A DNA stretch of 64,000 bases, taken from Chrysomallon squamiferum (lineage: Eukaryota > Mollusca > Gastropoda > Neomphalida > Peltospiridae). The position numbers and the translations under genes are program-made. This document shows positions 30,849 to 59,380 of this stretch, one piece after another (the stretch's first letter is position 1; each line of letters starts with the position of its first letter). The DNA lies in the NCBI GenBank assembly GCA_012295275.1, contig CM022673.1, forward strand, positions 17,517,310-17,581,309, read 5' to 3'. Below the pieces are notes generated by a model. It was not told the DNA's origin. It was given only the letters and a program-made list of their open reading frames with translations, and made no database searches.

Positions 30849-31863
30849 GTTCGTGAACGTACAGAGTTTCTTACAGGACTCTGAAAAAAAAGTATTCGTT
30901 ACAGTAACAGACTGTGACTGGTTGATGAATAGTAAATGAAATTATTTTTGAGAAACGACAGTTTTGATTGGTTCGTAACGGACAAATTAATTTTTTTTTT
31001 TTTTTTTCTAGAATATCCAAGAAACTTGTGTATTGAAATAAAACAGTTTGCTTCCGTTAAGAATGTGAACTAACAGACACATACACAGACAGACTGGACT
31101 GTCTGTAGTCTTCCTATGTTAACTGTGATATTTGTGATTTTACTGCTGTGAAAATGTGATAGTGACAAATCAGTATAATCAAACTTCCTCAACAGTGCTA
31201 TTGTGATATGACTAGAGCTGTCTTTCCTTGACAGGAAATAGTATTCTCGAAGGAAATCCAATAACAACTAGAAGGAACTCTTGCTAATATGGAACTGAGA
31301 AAAAAAAAGAAACTAAATAATCAAAAATAAAATTAATATACTCCATAACGAAATACCTTTAGATTTCAACTCTTTTTTTTTTCTCTCAGTTATTTCTTTC
31401 GTTTGTTTCTTTCTTGTTATGATTTTTCTTCCTGTTTGTATAGTCAGGAAAACATAACGAATGATATGGATTTACAACGCATTTTGTTGTTGTTTTTGCT
31501 TCGCACATAACACTACATGTAAGTACTTTAAATTAAATAATCACCTGCTGCGACTTCGTGAATTCGAAAAGTAATAAAATTTTGTTCTTTTCATAAACAC
31601 ACGCACATAAACACACGCACATTTATTTTCCTCGTTTGATGTATTATTATTGTCTTTAAAAATGATTACGTAATAATAATATATAAGCATAAAATCCGTC
31701 CATATTAATTATTGTGTTTAATCTATTTGTTTGCTCGTTGTAATTTTTGTTTGTTTGTTTCTTTTTAATTATTTACATGCTTATTCACATATTTTTGGTT
31801 TTTACATATTTATCTTTTGTACATATAAGTGAACTATCCGAAACTTGCTTACTTGTAATGCAG

Positions 31864-31944
31864 TTTCTTGGCTTGCGGACACAAGCCAGTATTGATGTTA
31901 GTGTGTTAGAAAGTCAGTTACAGCTAGCTCTGGATAGGACATGA
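31864..31944 (+). other. weak candidate terminal exon
   Basis: After an AG at 31862-31863, 26 codons (starting FLGLRTQASIDVSV) end in TGA at 31942-31944. The following bases to about 32045 end in 'aaaaaataaatagataac'. The phase would continue from the candidate exon at 30796-30848. The segment could equally be part of a dispersed repeat. Confidence 0.2.
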
Positions 31945-32077
31945 ATGAGATACCATCCCAGACTCGAGATATCTTTAAGTCAGTAGCTTATGCAATTGTA
32001 ACCCAGCTGTAGACGTATTTATGTATGTAAAAAATAAATAGATAACAATCACATCTATTTTAGAAAATTACACTGTC

Positions 32078-32157
32078 ATTATTATTATTATTATTATTAT
32101 TATCATTATTATTATTATTATTATTATTACTACTACTATGATTATTATTATTTATTC

Positions 32158-32202
<45 letters not shown>

Positions 32203-32215
32203 GATTATTATTATT
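32078..32215. repeat. (ATT)n tract
   Basis: About 140 bases of ATT triplets with ATC, ACT and ATG interruptions. Confidence 0.9.
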
Positions 32216-32746
32216 ATTTTGTAATATGTTTTAACTGACGAAATATTACCTTAAGAGGTTAATATTGTGTACCTGTATGTAGTATAATTCAGTATTCATA
32301 ACCTTGTTTTAATTAAAAAAAGAAAGACAAAAGAAAGAAAGATAGCGAGACGAAACTGAACTAGATTTAACTCCTGATATTTATTTTCATTTTTAATTTG
32401 TTGCTTAATCCTAACTGAAATATTTTATATTTTTATTGACTGTAGATAATTACTGTGAATGTTTGGATGTATTAATAAAGACATTTCTAATTTATTTTGA
32501 GTTTATTTTTTGTTTTAATTACATTTTATTCTATTTTTGATGGGTTGTTTTTTTGTTTTGTTGCAGTCGTTCATATATATCATTTTTTTCTCTTCATATT
32601 GTTATTGTTTGGGTTTGTTTTTTTCATTATTTCGTTCTTCTTTATAGGCTTTTTTTATTTTTTTATTTATCAGATAGTTTTCAAATTAATTTTGCTGGTA
32701 GTTTTAATATCCTTGTATTTCTAAACATCCTTAGATATATGTGTAC

Positions 32747-32880
<134 letters not shown>

Positions 32881-35406
32881 ATATATCTCCTTTTTGGTTT
32901 GTCTCTGCATATCTCTGTTTATGTCTGTGTGTCTGTTTGCCTTTACAATCCTTTTATCTTCTTTCTCGGCGCTCATCATCTTATAATAATTGAAGAATAA
33001 CAAAAATCGACAAAAAAAAAAATAATAATAATCCATAAATATCACTGCAGCCTAAAACCAACAATTGTGATCCTGAGGACAACTGGACATAATTCGCCAG
33101 CCCATTATAAACTTATAATATGATCTGTACTGAAATGCTCTCAGCTATCGTCTTGATAATTATCACAATACATGTGATTTGAAGTCCACACATAGCAGCA
33201 TACACTGGTTGAAAAGAAACCCGTCAAGGAAAGGTGGGCAAACATAAAGCCCATCAACTGCAGGAAAGCTTGTACTAAATATTGATCGTGGACAAAGAAA
33301 AGCTGGTTTATAAAAATAAATGGTGATTGAACACACGAAGATTCGACTGGCACGCTACTTATTCCGGGGAATATGGAGTTCAAAACACATAAACTTCCGA
33401 GTGCTTTCTTTTCTTTTTCTTTGTTTCCTTAAATGTGCATGGCTTATTATTGATCGTTTTGCTGTTTGTGTTCGAAGACAATGCATTTTTAAATTTTGTT
33501 TTATTTCATTCCACTGACAGTTTTAATGTGTGTGTGTGTGTGTGTGTGTGTGTTCATTGGGGGCATTTTCAGTAACATAATAAAATATAACTGATTTTTA
33601 TTTGATCGTTTCGTTTCGTTTCATTTTATTTTTATTATTATTTTAACTTTGTTAATATTTTGTTGTTTTATACTGATTTGTTTTGAAATTGGTAAAGTAA
33701 ATACAAGAATTGTCAGAAAAATTTTCAAGCACGAAGTCTCATAACATAAATGATTTTATTAAACTCTGCCAAAAAACTGACTGATAAACGGTTTGCGTAT
33801 GTGCAAGTTTTAACCAGCTAAGTTCAAATCCAAAATAAAGTATGAAAACGCCTATTGTTGTAATAATAAACACTATTAATAACAAACATATACACATTTT
33901 TTTTTTTTTTAAATTGTTTGTAGACATCTCAAAATGTCTCCTCTTCCTCCACCTCCCCACTAAAGAAAGAAGAAAACAGTCACCAGTGACTAGGAGCGAG
34001 TCACCAGAAAGGTGACAATTTCTGTCCGCTTCGCGCTCAAGAGGTTTTTCGTCAGTCACGTGACGTCTTGGTGATGCATGCTATAGAAATGATTTCTAAA
34101 AGTATGAACTTAAATTACCTGAGTTATGCAAAAGTAGACGTCAGCTCTTGATGTGGTTTGAGTGTTATTCATAATAATGAGTTACATTTCTTTGCTGTGA
34201 ATAATAAATATATTTTGCGTATTTCTGGACAGTCGTAAAATGTTTCATGAAATTGGTTGTAAGACTGATCATTGTTAATTTCTTCAAAGAGAAAAAATAG
34301 CAATCAACCTGTCTCCATGTTTGTAAATACTTGTAGAAAATGTTTATTCATTATGAATAATTTTTTACTTATAATTTAATACGATACTTAGTGTTCATTG
34401 TTCTACACTGGGAATGCCAGATAAAAATAACAATATTTACACACAAACACACACACACAATGAGAGAGACTTCATTAAGTAAAATACTGATCTAGAACAC
34501 AAAGTGAAATAAATCAATGAATTTTCACTCAGTAAACTTTAACAGACGTCTGAATAATGAATATAAATTATAACTATGATCTTTATAAATGATGGTATTT
34601 TTTAATCACCATAAATTTCACCATGAGTCGTGACTCAGTCTGAAATAATTTATTCTGTATTTGTACAAAACAACCTGTCATTTTTTTTGTCTGCAGTGTG
34701 TGTATGTGTTAATTATAATAAATGAAACAAAAACAGAAATAAGTAATTATTTATTAATAAAAACATTTTTTTAAAATTTGGCACTAATCTTTCATGTCAT
34801 CATTTCTTTTGCAGGAATGTTACCTAAAAGAATAAAAAAAAATATATATATATATATAAAAATACAAACAAATAATAATAATAAAAATGTTGCATATATC
34901 TACCTTATTATTGTAGTATATATTTGTGTTTGCAAACAATTTTTATTTATTTATTTTATATTCACTCATTAGGACAGAATGTGCTGGCAGAAATAATAAA
35001 AATGTGATATAAAGAACTGACTCATATCCATTTAATTAAAGAAAAATCAAAATAATAAAATAGATGTTTAAAATTAAAATCTTTAAAATATTACATGAAC
35101 TATATAAAACCGTTTAAAATAATTTAAATTACAAGATATTAAGCGTTTTTAATAAATTATAGAAATAAACAATTACATTATTAGTGGAGTAAAAAAAAAA
35201 AAAAAAAATGAAAGAAACAAAAACCATTAAACAAAACTTATAGTATAGAGAATCAGAATTATAAATAAAATGTTTCCTTCCAACAGACTGGTTTCAAATT
35301 GATGCATATACTTTGCTAATGATAAAGTTTAAACAAAATATTAATAATGGTTTGGGAAATGAATAAAATACAGTTGTGTTACATGTTCCAGCTACAATCT
35401 AGACAT

Positions 35407-38400
35407 TTAAGTAAAACTTACGTTAAATTCATTTAATCTTCTTTGGTAGATTGGGAGTTTCTTCGTGTTTTGTATTAACAGTCTGACGAGTTTCAGACAC
35501 AGTGGGTGTGGCAGTGTGATGCCATGGACAGTGTTGTCATTCTGCCATGCGTTAATCATGTCAGTGACACCCGACTTTGTACTGAAAACAAAAACATTAT
35601 TAAATAAAACCTCATTATAAATATCTAATTTAAAAGAAACTTTTTCATTCTATTACAAAATCTTAATCTTCAAAAACAGTAATTTTCATATTGTCTCTAA
35701 TCTAACTGAAAAGTTCTCTTAAGAATTTTGGTGAATATACTGATAAATATGAGAAGAAATTTTTACACTTAGTTTAAAAATAATTAAATAAAATAAATTA
35801 TTTGTCATTTTAAAATTAATGTTAACTTTTTTACACTAGTCTAAAATATGCAGTAAATACCTTGCTACATCTGAATCAACAACAGCTCTGTATAAAATTT
35901 TGATTGCTTTTTCTCCACAAACTTTCAATTTTGGAGGTTTACTTGGAAGTTGCCCTTCTGCAGTGTAATATAACTGGTCCTGGTCCAACAACCATATCTA
36001 AAATAAATAAGTGTTAGTTATAACATACTCTAAATATACTCTACAAATATTAATTAATGTTTATATTTAGGTCATAATTCAACATTTTAAACCTTTCCTA
36101 TATTATTGTACAAGAATCAGTTAAGAAAGTTAATTATTAATTTTCCACTCTACCCAAAGATCAGCAGTAAGAGATGACAATTTCTATTGTGGAATAACAA
36201 AAAGTCACATAAATGAAAATATATCTAATAAAATTATAAAATCTTAGCTAATTTCTTAAAATATTTTAAGATGCAAATCCGTAAAATATTTATTATTATT
36301 CTAATAACATACAGCTATTAACAGAATTTTGAAACTAATAATCACTGTAACAGAGGTAGAAAAAATAGAAAAGAAAAAAAGAAGAATAGTAACAAAATAC
36401 TTCAGTATTTAAAAATAAAGAAACGGAAATCATAAAATGACTCACCAGTGCTGTGATCCTGCGATGTTTGTGTTGGACGTCTGTAGACTTGATTATAAAC
36501 CTGAAACTTGTGTATAGTCTGCTTTGTTCCTGAAACAGCTGAGACAAAAACACTTCTATAGACAGCTCTGGCACCCTGAAAATATAAATATAAAACATTT
36601 AAATTTATAATTAACTGAAAATAAACATTTATTAATCTGTTATTACATTAAATCATACTTACCTCAAACACATATGTATTAACCTATTTTAATTTCCTAG
36701 TAAAACTCATTTCATGTGTTCGGTACTGTAAAATGTGGAAATGAATTATCAGACAGACACACAGCTAGACAACAAATAACAGACATACCGCGGCTGATCA
36801 GACATCAGGTCTTCTGATTCTGCAGTAAAACTCAGAGCATGTAGATACAACTGACAGGCTTTGTCTGCAGCATGCAATGGTGTATCTAAAATAAATAAAT
36901 AAATAACTATTAAAGAAACAAACAAACAAAATAAAATAAATATGTTTTATATACACACCCATACTATTGAGAATATAATATACAACATACAGAGAACTAA
37001 AAATAATCAATATTAATTCTGAATTATAACATTATCAATACATTTAAATCACAACTATGTATTTTTTAAAATATTTTTTATTATGGTTTACAATGACAAA
37101 ATTGTAAATATAATTTTTGGGGGGTAAATAATGGTAAACAATTAAAACAATCCCTCGGAACTGATTGAAACCACTCTACATTATATAATAATAATAATTA
37201 TTATTATGATAACTTTTTTTTTTTTTTTTTAAATAAAATAAACAGCAACAACAACCAACCAACCATTTTCCTTGTTCTGACTGGACATTGTGACTCCAAG
37301 AAAATTTCCACATCTGGCACACTGGACAACAGCATTATCTTTCCTTTGTTGTACAGCACCCTCTGCAATACGTAAATAATTAACCAGAATATATGTTGTG
37401 CCAACTAGACAGTCTCCTTTCTTTGGCCACACAGATGAAGGTTGTTGTTTAGGTGTGTTTCCATGGCAATGACAGAACCAAAAATCAGCAAAGTCTGACC
37501 AATTTTCTGATGGGAGAGGAAGAACACGTTCAAAAATACTGTAAAGAAAACAAACATTTTCTACGATCATTTACAATTTTATAAAATTTTGTAGAATAAC
37601 TTAAATAATAATTTTTCCTTTCATTTCACAGATTTGTGATTTTTTTTTGTGAGAGCAAACTTCCTAGCAAGGAAGAGTTTTACATGTTATAACTTGAAAA
37701 AAAATGACAAGGTAAAACCTAGTAAATGCCAATAAATTTTAAAATTTCAAAAAAAAAAATTGTCACTATCAGTAGATTAAATTTTGTCGAAACTCATCAT
37801 TCTGCTTGAGATATGACAATGTTAATTCTGTACTGGTATTATGATTTGTGTCTGTTCTCCAATTCACAAATTTAAAATTTCAAAGCCAAACACATTAACT
37901 GAAATCAACTGAAACTAAAAGGTAAAAGTTACAAATATTTCATACCCATGGTGTTTGAAAATTCTTTGGCCACAACTTGAACAAAAACATCTATTCTGAC
38001 AATGATAAATTTTGTCAACCATTTCATTCTGACTGTCAATTTGAGTTTTGTAAACTGAGTCAGTCTGAGAAATGTCTGTCAGTCCAGCCGTCTGTAGAGT
38101 CATCTGAAGTTCATAGCCTCCGCAGAGTTTCAACCCCCGACAAGAGAGAGGACACAGTGTCAGTCCTACCATTTCAAACTGAACAGAATTACCTCCCTTC
38201 ATTACTGTGATCACATTCTTTTCAGTTGTCACTGTGATATTAGAACCAGGAGTTGACATCTGTTTAATGTTGCTGAAATAAATGATATAACAGAGATATT
38301 GCTATCTGTTTCTGTATTCGTTCTTTCCATTATCGGTAATATACTACAATGTACAATTCCTACTGGCCCGTAATTATCAAAAACATTAAAGCTGTTGTGT

Positions 38401-38949
38401 TCAAAATTAAGCACTGATTTGACAGTAATAATAAATTACTTTGATTTATGCTTTTAGATTTCAATCATAAAACAAGTGAGTGATTTTATTTGGAAATGTG
38501 AATTTATCACGAGATTTAAGACAATCACAGTCACAATGATACTTTTATAATCAACATTACTCAGTTTACAACTTTACTGCATATGACACAGAAATTATCA
38601 AGGAAAATCTGTTTTGTAATTTCATCAATTATGTCATATATTTGAAATATTAAGAATAACTTTTTTCTTCACAATATATTATATATAACAATACACAGCA
38701 CCATCGATAAATATATTAATATTATTATTATATTCCGATAAAAAGTGACCGCGAAATATCATCATGTAATAATATTATTCAATTAAATAAAGAATGTTTT
38801 TCATTAAACCACGAAACATACCTTTTTGAAAAATCTAGATATATATTTACTACTGATAACATTGGTTTGTATTCCGCATGGAGTCGAACTATTTCAGCTG
38901 AATTAAATTGTTTAACACAAGAATTTGATAGGGTACCTGCACCGGCCAT
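35407..38949 (-). CDS. UBE3D: UBE3D, HECT-like E3 ubiquitin-protein ligase
   Basis: Seven coding exons in transcript order: 38949-38822, 38272-37946, 37538-37264, 36885-36789, 36575-36446, 35997-35861, 35581-35407 (TAA). They sum to 1269 nt, 422 residues (human about 390). Conserved blocks include SCRGLKLCGGYELQMTLQ, the cysteine pairs around C134-C143 and C225/C228 (CARC), ERVLPLPSENW (155-165), FCHCH (173-177), KGDCLVGTTYILVN and FRFIIKS. All are in the order found in vertebrate UBE3D (HECT_2 family). UBE3D is known to accept ubiquitin through a conserved cysteine and to bind UBE2C; its yeast relative Ipa1 supports the CPSF73 mRNA-cleavage factor. The start ATG at 38949 has a compact 5' flank with an ETS-like CTTCCGG at 38976-38982. 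Its promoter faces the LamG gene 730 bases away. Confidence 0.95.
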
Positions 38950-39678
38950 GCTTCCTTTTCACTTATATTTTCCTTCTTCCGGTTTGCGCACCAAGGATCA
39001 AATAGAGTGGGGGAAAAAAAGAAGAAGAAGAAGAAAAAACGTGGTCATAAGCCTCTTTCGTTAAAAAGGTATTAAGCAGAATACATGGTCCAAAATCATT
39101 CATAGCATTCTAGGTTCAGTGATTCTTTGAAAGATATATTCCCAATTATTTCTTTTGTGCGAAAGGATTTATTTAACAAAATAAACCAGATAAAATGAAT
39201 ATTTTGGTTTAATTGTTGCCTAATAAAATCACAAGTTTACCCAAAAATGTTTTTTTAAAAATTATAAAGAAACCATTTTATATTTTTACCATTGTTTTGA
39301 CAGATGACTAACTTATTAATGACGTAACATTAAAGTTGTTGCTTTATTCTAACCGCCGCCTCCGCAAAAGGATCTGTTATTAACCTGTTTTTAACTGATA
39401 ACAGTAAATGAATGATTGAAATGAATCTCGTGTTTAATCAATGAATACAGTCGCTTTTAGAACATGTCATTCTGGATAAAGTAAATAAATAAACAAAGGA
39501 ATATGTCATTTCACTTTATTTTGATTTCCACACCTGTCAAAATCAAAACGCTTTGACAATGGATTAAGGCGGAGCTTAGAGTTTATTAATCATTTACCTG
39601 TCACCACCTACACGTGCAAACCTAATTTCTAATATAGTAAGATACATGTTTCTTTACAACCAATTGGATTATGCAGCT
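38950..39678. promoter_or_regulatory. divergent promoter region between UBE3D and the LamG gene
   Basis: 730 bases separate the two start codons. On the UBE3D side there is an ETS/GABP-type CTTCCGG (38976-38982) and a GAA-rich patch near 39020. The rest is AT-rich without a clear TATA placement. The first LamG exon contains only ATG AAG. Confidence 0.5.

Positions 39679-39682
<4 letters not shown>
39671..39682 (+). promoter_or_regulatory. three-codon uORF overlapping the LamG start
   Basis: ATG CAG CTA TGA at 39671-39682 overlaps the proposed start ATG at 39679. Its stop codon TGA shares bases with ATGAAG. It could tune initiation or shift it to the in-frame ATG in exon 2 (41238). Confidence 0.35.
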
Positions 39683-45082
<5,400 letters not shown>

Positions 45083-47095
45083 ATAAGAGTTGCGACCAAA
45101 GCCTGAAAATGTCTTCATTTCAGAGTTCAAGCGAATGAAAACTTATTTTTAAAACATCTGATTCAGTAACCCTAACTTCTTTTGCTTTTCATATAAACTC
45201 ACTAAGTATTTCACTTCTCTGATTCGAAAAATACTAACCGAAATTATGCCATATATTTTTTCTGAAATAATTTAAATATAAATCCCTTTTCATGTTTTAT
45301 ATTTGTATCATAAAACGAATTTTTAATGACACCTTTATCTGTAAATATGGACTATATTTTGCTTGTTATGTTATGTTATGGAAAATAAAATTTTCACTGC
45401 CATTTCATGGGATATTCTGAACAATTTGCTGTAAGTATAGACGTCCTATACAAGAGCATAGCCTTTGTTCAGTCAAATCAAGCGACTCCTTTCCTGACCT
45501 GAAGTCAGTGATGATTCTGCGACACCTCATACAATTTGTCAGCGTTCCAAACATTATGTAGTATTTTGGACTTTTTCTCTTATTAGACACTGAAAGGAGT
45601 TAACAAAAACTATACGCTGCACATCATAGCATTCTGACATATCTCAAATCTGGTTTTGAATCGAGTAAATCAAACGTCTGATAACAGACAGGGAAGTAAA
45701 CGACACAGTCGTGTAACACTCGATAAATTAAGGTCATGAATTTTCTCGAAAACAAATGTTAATCACTAAAATGGAGTGGGAGTAAGAACTGCTGCGTTTT
45801 AGAAATGTTTATTTAGAAAATACGAAGTATAAAACTTAGATTGATTTCTTAGTGTGATGAATCAAATCATACTAATCCTTTTGAAAATGTGGATAAATTG
45901 TTTTAACAATTTAGCTTTTCAACACGTTCAGACTTCGGACCTCTTTGACATCATTATGTCACAATTGTATTAATAACTAAGTACGTAATAGAGAAATTAT
46001 AAGGTAAGCCGAAAATTATTTTATAAGATATACTGATGATCACTTCCAACTACACCTACATCATTTAGAAAAATTGGTTTCATTTAGAACTAAAACTCTA
46101 AGAAAAGAACATGACTGAAAGTTACATTTTTTAACAGAAATCAGACAAATCTTTATATCATGAAACAATACAGCATACACTGTAATAAATGAACATTTCT
46201 TTATCAAAGACAGCACTCAGAAATACACAAAATCTTTGTACATTTTTATTACAATTTTTTGTTGTTTAATTTTTTATTTTTAAATATATACATTCTTAAT
46301 TTTTTTCTGAAAATACAATCACAGAGATTACAGCACTAAAACCTTACACACCTCAAGTTGTTTGAAAATATCAATTTTTAAAAAATGTTGTTTAACTTTG
46401 GAACAATAGCCCGCATCATTCAAACAAAATAATAGAGTTTTAATAAAAAAATTCGACCATCCTGTTTTAATTTACTCATTTACCTTGTTGATCAGTTTTG
46501 ACAATAAAACAATTGTGTGTGTTTGATATACATTCTTTCTTAACACAGTATGTTTTAACATAAAGAATATTCTTAAAATTTTGCTTTTCTTCTTTTTTTA
46601 GTACATTTTAAACTGCAAAATCATGTTTTTACATGGTACCCAGAGAACAATTTATCCAACATTTCTTTTAATTTAAAATAAAAACAAAAAAAACAATATA
46701 CAGAAGTGTTTTAAAGTAGACTATATTTTTTTGTATAGTTTAATTTTTACCAAAATGTTTTATTATTACAAAATTATTACATAACATGATCATGAAGCAC
46801 TGTTTTTCACTCTATCCATTACTTTAATATCAATGTAATTTTAAATTTAGTTTTACTAAAACTTGTCGCAAAATATTACTTAACATGATTGGCTTGTTGA
46901 GGTGCATATGCAATATGTCTCAACGTGAAAAAAATCCTTGTTCAATAGAGTCTGACCAGAAATTTAATAGAAAATGTTACAAAACATTACAAATTGTGAT
47001 GGGAGTGTTTTATCACACACAATCTACACAAAGTTCTAGAAATACAAGCCTTCTTGCTCTCTCGGCAAATGACAAAAACTTAATGAAAACTGACA
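45083..47095. other. convergent 3' region of the LamG gene and NDUFS1
   Basis: No coding was recognised. An AATAAA at 45384-45389 lies about 300 bases past the LamG stop. On the other strand TTTATT at 46759-46764 reads AATAAA about 330 bases past the NDUFS1 stop. The block 45400-46180 is less AT-biased but has no supported gene. Confidence 0.5.
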
Positions 47096-55824
<8,729 letters not shown>

Positions 55825-57081
55825 GGCTTTTTCTGCAAAAATAGAATACAAGTATTATTTATATATTATTAGTTATTACAACCATAAAAACATTAGTATA
55901 TTATACTATATATACATTTAAAGATGTACAGATAAAACAATTATGGAAATTTAGCTGCACGTATATAATATATATAATCTTCTTAATTTTAAATAATGAC
56001 TAACTTTATCTTCATGTCTTTCTCATTTTGGGCCAGTGAGGTAATTCAATTCAAGTAAGACTAAGTCATTAAGTCACTATAACTTACAGTATAACTGTAA
56101 GTGTATTATCTGTATAATACTCTAAATTATAATTATAAAAAATAATTAAAATTAAGATCAATCTGACATCTAAGAAATAAACATGATCTGTATGCAACAT
56201 CTAGCATTTATTAACATTGTAAATGCATTTGCAGTTGTACCTGCGTGGTGTTATATTTAAACTTGTACTAAAAGTCTGCGATTCGAAATGACCGTGAATT
56301 CGTGATGCGATGATAAATGACCTGCACTGCTGCAGGCGATTGCAGCAGTTTTTTTTATATTTCAAAATTCAGACGTTTAGTAATACTACTACAGTTATAA
56401 AGTTTATATTTTGTCTGATCCGGGAGCGTAAAATGCATTATGTAACATATCTTTGCAAACTAAAAAGTATCTGCCCAACGTCCTTACCTAAAAACACGGC
56501 AAGTTTTCAATGACACCAACAGCCAAAATGGCGTTCGGTTAGTCTCGGTAAATACGAAGCCTTGAGTGAAATGATAGGAAGAAAATACTACTACTTCTAT
56601 TGCTATTGCTATTGCTTTTGTTACTGTACTAATACTATTACTAGTACTACTACTATTATTGTTACTGTTATTGTTATTGTTATTGTTGTTAAAACATTAT
56701 GTCAGTTGATGAGTTAGACGTTATTCAGTCAAATGACAAATATATCTGTTATCGTATGTGTATAACGTATAATTTCCCATTCACTACTTAAAACCATTTA
56801 TTACCGAATTGCTGATTATGCTCTTTTATAAGGTTAGAGAAAATATTATTTTTATGAAGCCGTTAATTCTTAATTTCAAGAAACTATTAATTACTTCACA
56901 AGACTACATTTCCTCTAACATTTTGCACAGAAAAATTTACCTAAATTACACAATACAAGTTATAGCGTTTTCATAACACTGCCAGTTAATATTGAATTAA
57001 TATTTTTGAGTTTGTGAAAATTAAAACACTATGTCCTCCCCTACCCGCGCGCTCCAAACATGATAATATTACTGTTGTGAT

Positions 57082-57082
57082 A

Positions 57083-57121
<39 letters not shown>

Positions 57122-57142
57122 AGAAGAAGAAGAAGAAGAAGA
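57082..57142. repeat. poly-A followed by (GAA)n
   Basis: About 38 adenines, then GAA/GAG triplets, about 190 bases upstream of the EEF1B2 5' UTR. Confidence 0.95.
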
Positions 57143-57327
57143 GAGAAACATGATACCAAATGGGGAGTGAAATTAAAACAATTAATGGCTCTTTTTCTCC
57201 AACTATGCTTTTAACTAGTTGTTGTATTTAGTGTTGTTAACCAAGGAAATGTTTTTGTTTGCTAATAAGGCAAAGCCTATTTGGAGTTCAGCAGAAATCA
57301 CCAAAGAAAGAAGAAGGAAGTTATCGA

Positions 57328-57342
57328 CCTTTTCACTTCCGG
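57328..57342 (+). promoter_or_regulatory. ETS-like site and candidate 5'TOP start of EEF1B2
   Basis: The sequence CCTTTTCACTTCCGG combines a C-plus-pyrimidine run typical of 5' terminal oligopyrimidine mRNAs of the translation machinery with a GABP/ETS core. It lies 64-78 bases upstream of the start codon. Confidence 0.5.
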
Positions 57343-57405
57343 TTGGGGCCAAGACGACCACGTTTTCCTAAACGCCGGTTTATTTTCCAGTTTTTAACAA
57401 TTAAA

Positions 57406-59329
57406 ATGGGTTTCGGTGACTTGAAAGCAAAGTCCGGACAAGAAGCACTTAACAATTTTCTCGCCGACCGAAGCTATATTGAGGGGTATAGTTATATTTT
57501 TATGATATTGAAACAAAATATAAACTTGTGACGTGTTTCCACAGAATTAAATTGAAAAGCAATTCGTTGGGTAACACAAATGTCGATAATTTATTTTCAT
57601 TGTGGTCCTCAAAAATAATAAAAAGGAAAAATAATATATTTAAATAAAAATAAATAAATAAGAGCACCCTTAATCTGTATAATTACACACACACACACAC
57701 ACACAAACTAAATTTTTCTTTTATACTGAGATTGCTCAGATGCAATATTACAGACTTTTTAAAATTAATTTTCCAACAACACACAGAACAAAGAGGTAAA
57801 TGTGTATATAACTGTAATGTTTACAGACACCTCTAATCCTATGTGAATAATTTCAGATATATTGTTACTGATGGTTATTTATATTTATTATGGATTTTAA
57901 GTTTGTAATGTATTTAAATATATAATTTTACTGAATGATTTTTTTGACAGATATGAACCAACTCAGGCTGATGTTGTTGTGTTTTCAGCTTTGAGTGGTG
58001 CCCCACCTTCTTCCCTGCCACATGCACTGCGCTGGTGGAATCACATCAATTCTTACGGCAATGAAAAGAACAAGTAAGTTTCTTTTTTTATTTTATTTTA
58101 TTTAAAATGGTTTAACGTATAATAAATTAAAAGGTAATATTAAAGAGAATACATATAAATAGTAAATATAAGATTAGATCAAAACAGTTTTTTCATTCCT
58201 TCAGTTACACCTTATATTTAAAAGAAAAAAAAAACAAAAAAAAAAAACATGCCAATATATATATACATACATAACATATATATATATATATCTTAGTATT
58301 TTTTTTATTTTCAGCCAGTAAACAGTTATCTTAGTTAATATTAATCTGTTATCATAGCTATTATTGAATAACAATTCCAAAACAGAAACCTTTAATTCTA
58401 GTTTATTGTTTATAATCTTATCATATTTGTTATTAAATTTTAGATCTAAAATATTTATTAGAGCATTTAAATAATTAACCCTGAGATGTAAATAATTAGT
58501 CTTAACTTTTAGAAACCATACATACCTGTAAAAAGAAGTAAATGCATGATGTTTTGATGATTCAGGTTTACAGGTGAGAAGAAGGACATTTCTGCTTATG
58601 GACCTGGTGCCGGTGATGCAGGCAGCAAAGCTGATGATGATGACTTTGATCTGTTTGGTGATGACGATGATGATGAAAACGATGAAGAAAAAGAAGCTTT
58701 GAGAAAACAGAGAGCAGCAGAATATGAAGCCAAGAAATCAAAAAGTAAATTTGATTTTAAACTTGATTAGTTATAATCTGTAATATAAAAGGAGAGAAAG
58801 AAAGAGATAATAGAGGGTACAGTAATTTCATATAATAGAATGTTTGATTTTTGTCTAAAACTAATTATGTATCATGTCATTGTAATTATTGTATAAATAC
58901 ATATTATTTCTGTTAGTTTTTAATGGACTTTCAGAATATTAAAAAAAAAAAATTAATTTATTTCCATATTTAATTTTGTACAGAAGCTCAGCTGATAGCA
59001 AAAAGTAACATTATTCTGGAGGTAAAACCATGGGACGATGAGACAGACATGAAGAAAGTCGAAGAACTTGTCAGATCAGTTGCTACTGACGGTCTGTTGT
59101 GGGGAGCATGTAAGTATCATGAGTTGTCTTCTCCTTACAAAATTAATGATTATCTGTGATTTTGACTCTTTAAGAATATTTTTGTTACAAATTTACATCT
59201 GACAGCTATGTCTAATTATTTGAAAAACTGATTAATTTTGGATCAGCTTGAGAAAAAAGACTTGAGATGGTTTAAAATACCTCTAACCTAATTTGTTATA
59301 TTAAATCTTTTCGAGATCTTTAATTATGA

Positions 59330-59380
<51 letters not shown>

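Larger units (their letters stand above)
55825..57405. promoter_or_regulatory. shared upstream region of NDUFS1 and EEF1B2 (bidirectional promoter candidate)
   Basis: The two start codons are 1.58 kb apart and diverge. NDUFS1 has a 5' UTR acceptor just upstream of its start codon. A plausible noncoding first exon begins upstream of 56488, whose donor on the - strand reads TTTTTAG|gtaagg, and it includes the YY1-like AAAATGGCG at 56525-56533. On the EEF1B2 side there is an ETS/GABP-type CACTTCCGG at 57334-57342. Between them are ACT/ATT triplets (56588-56690) and a poly-A/GAA tract (57082-57142). Confidence 0.6.

Noticed and set aside
33739-34059. 106-codon open frame on the - strand with a hydrophobic segment
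   Set aside because: It starts at GTG, has no upstream ATG in frame, shows no homology that I recognise, and the hydrophobic run comes from AT-rich codons. An ATG-initiated 62-codon version starting MSTNNLKKKK remains possible but unsupported.
57259-57405. In-frame upstream extension of EEF1B2
   Set aside because: The frame is open, but family N-termini begin at MGFGDLK with a good Kozak context at 57406, and the upstream part contains the candidate promoter and TOP start.
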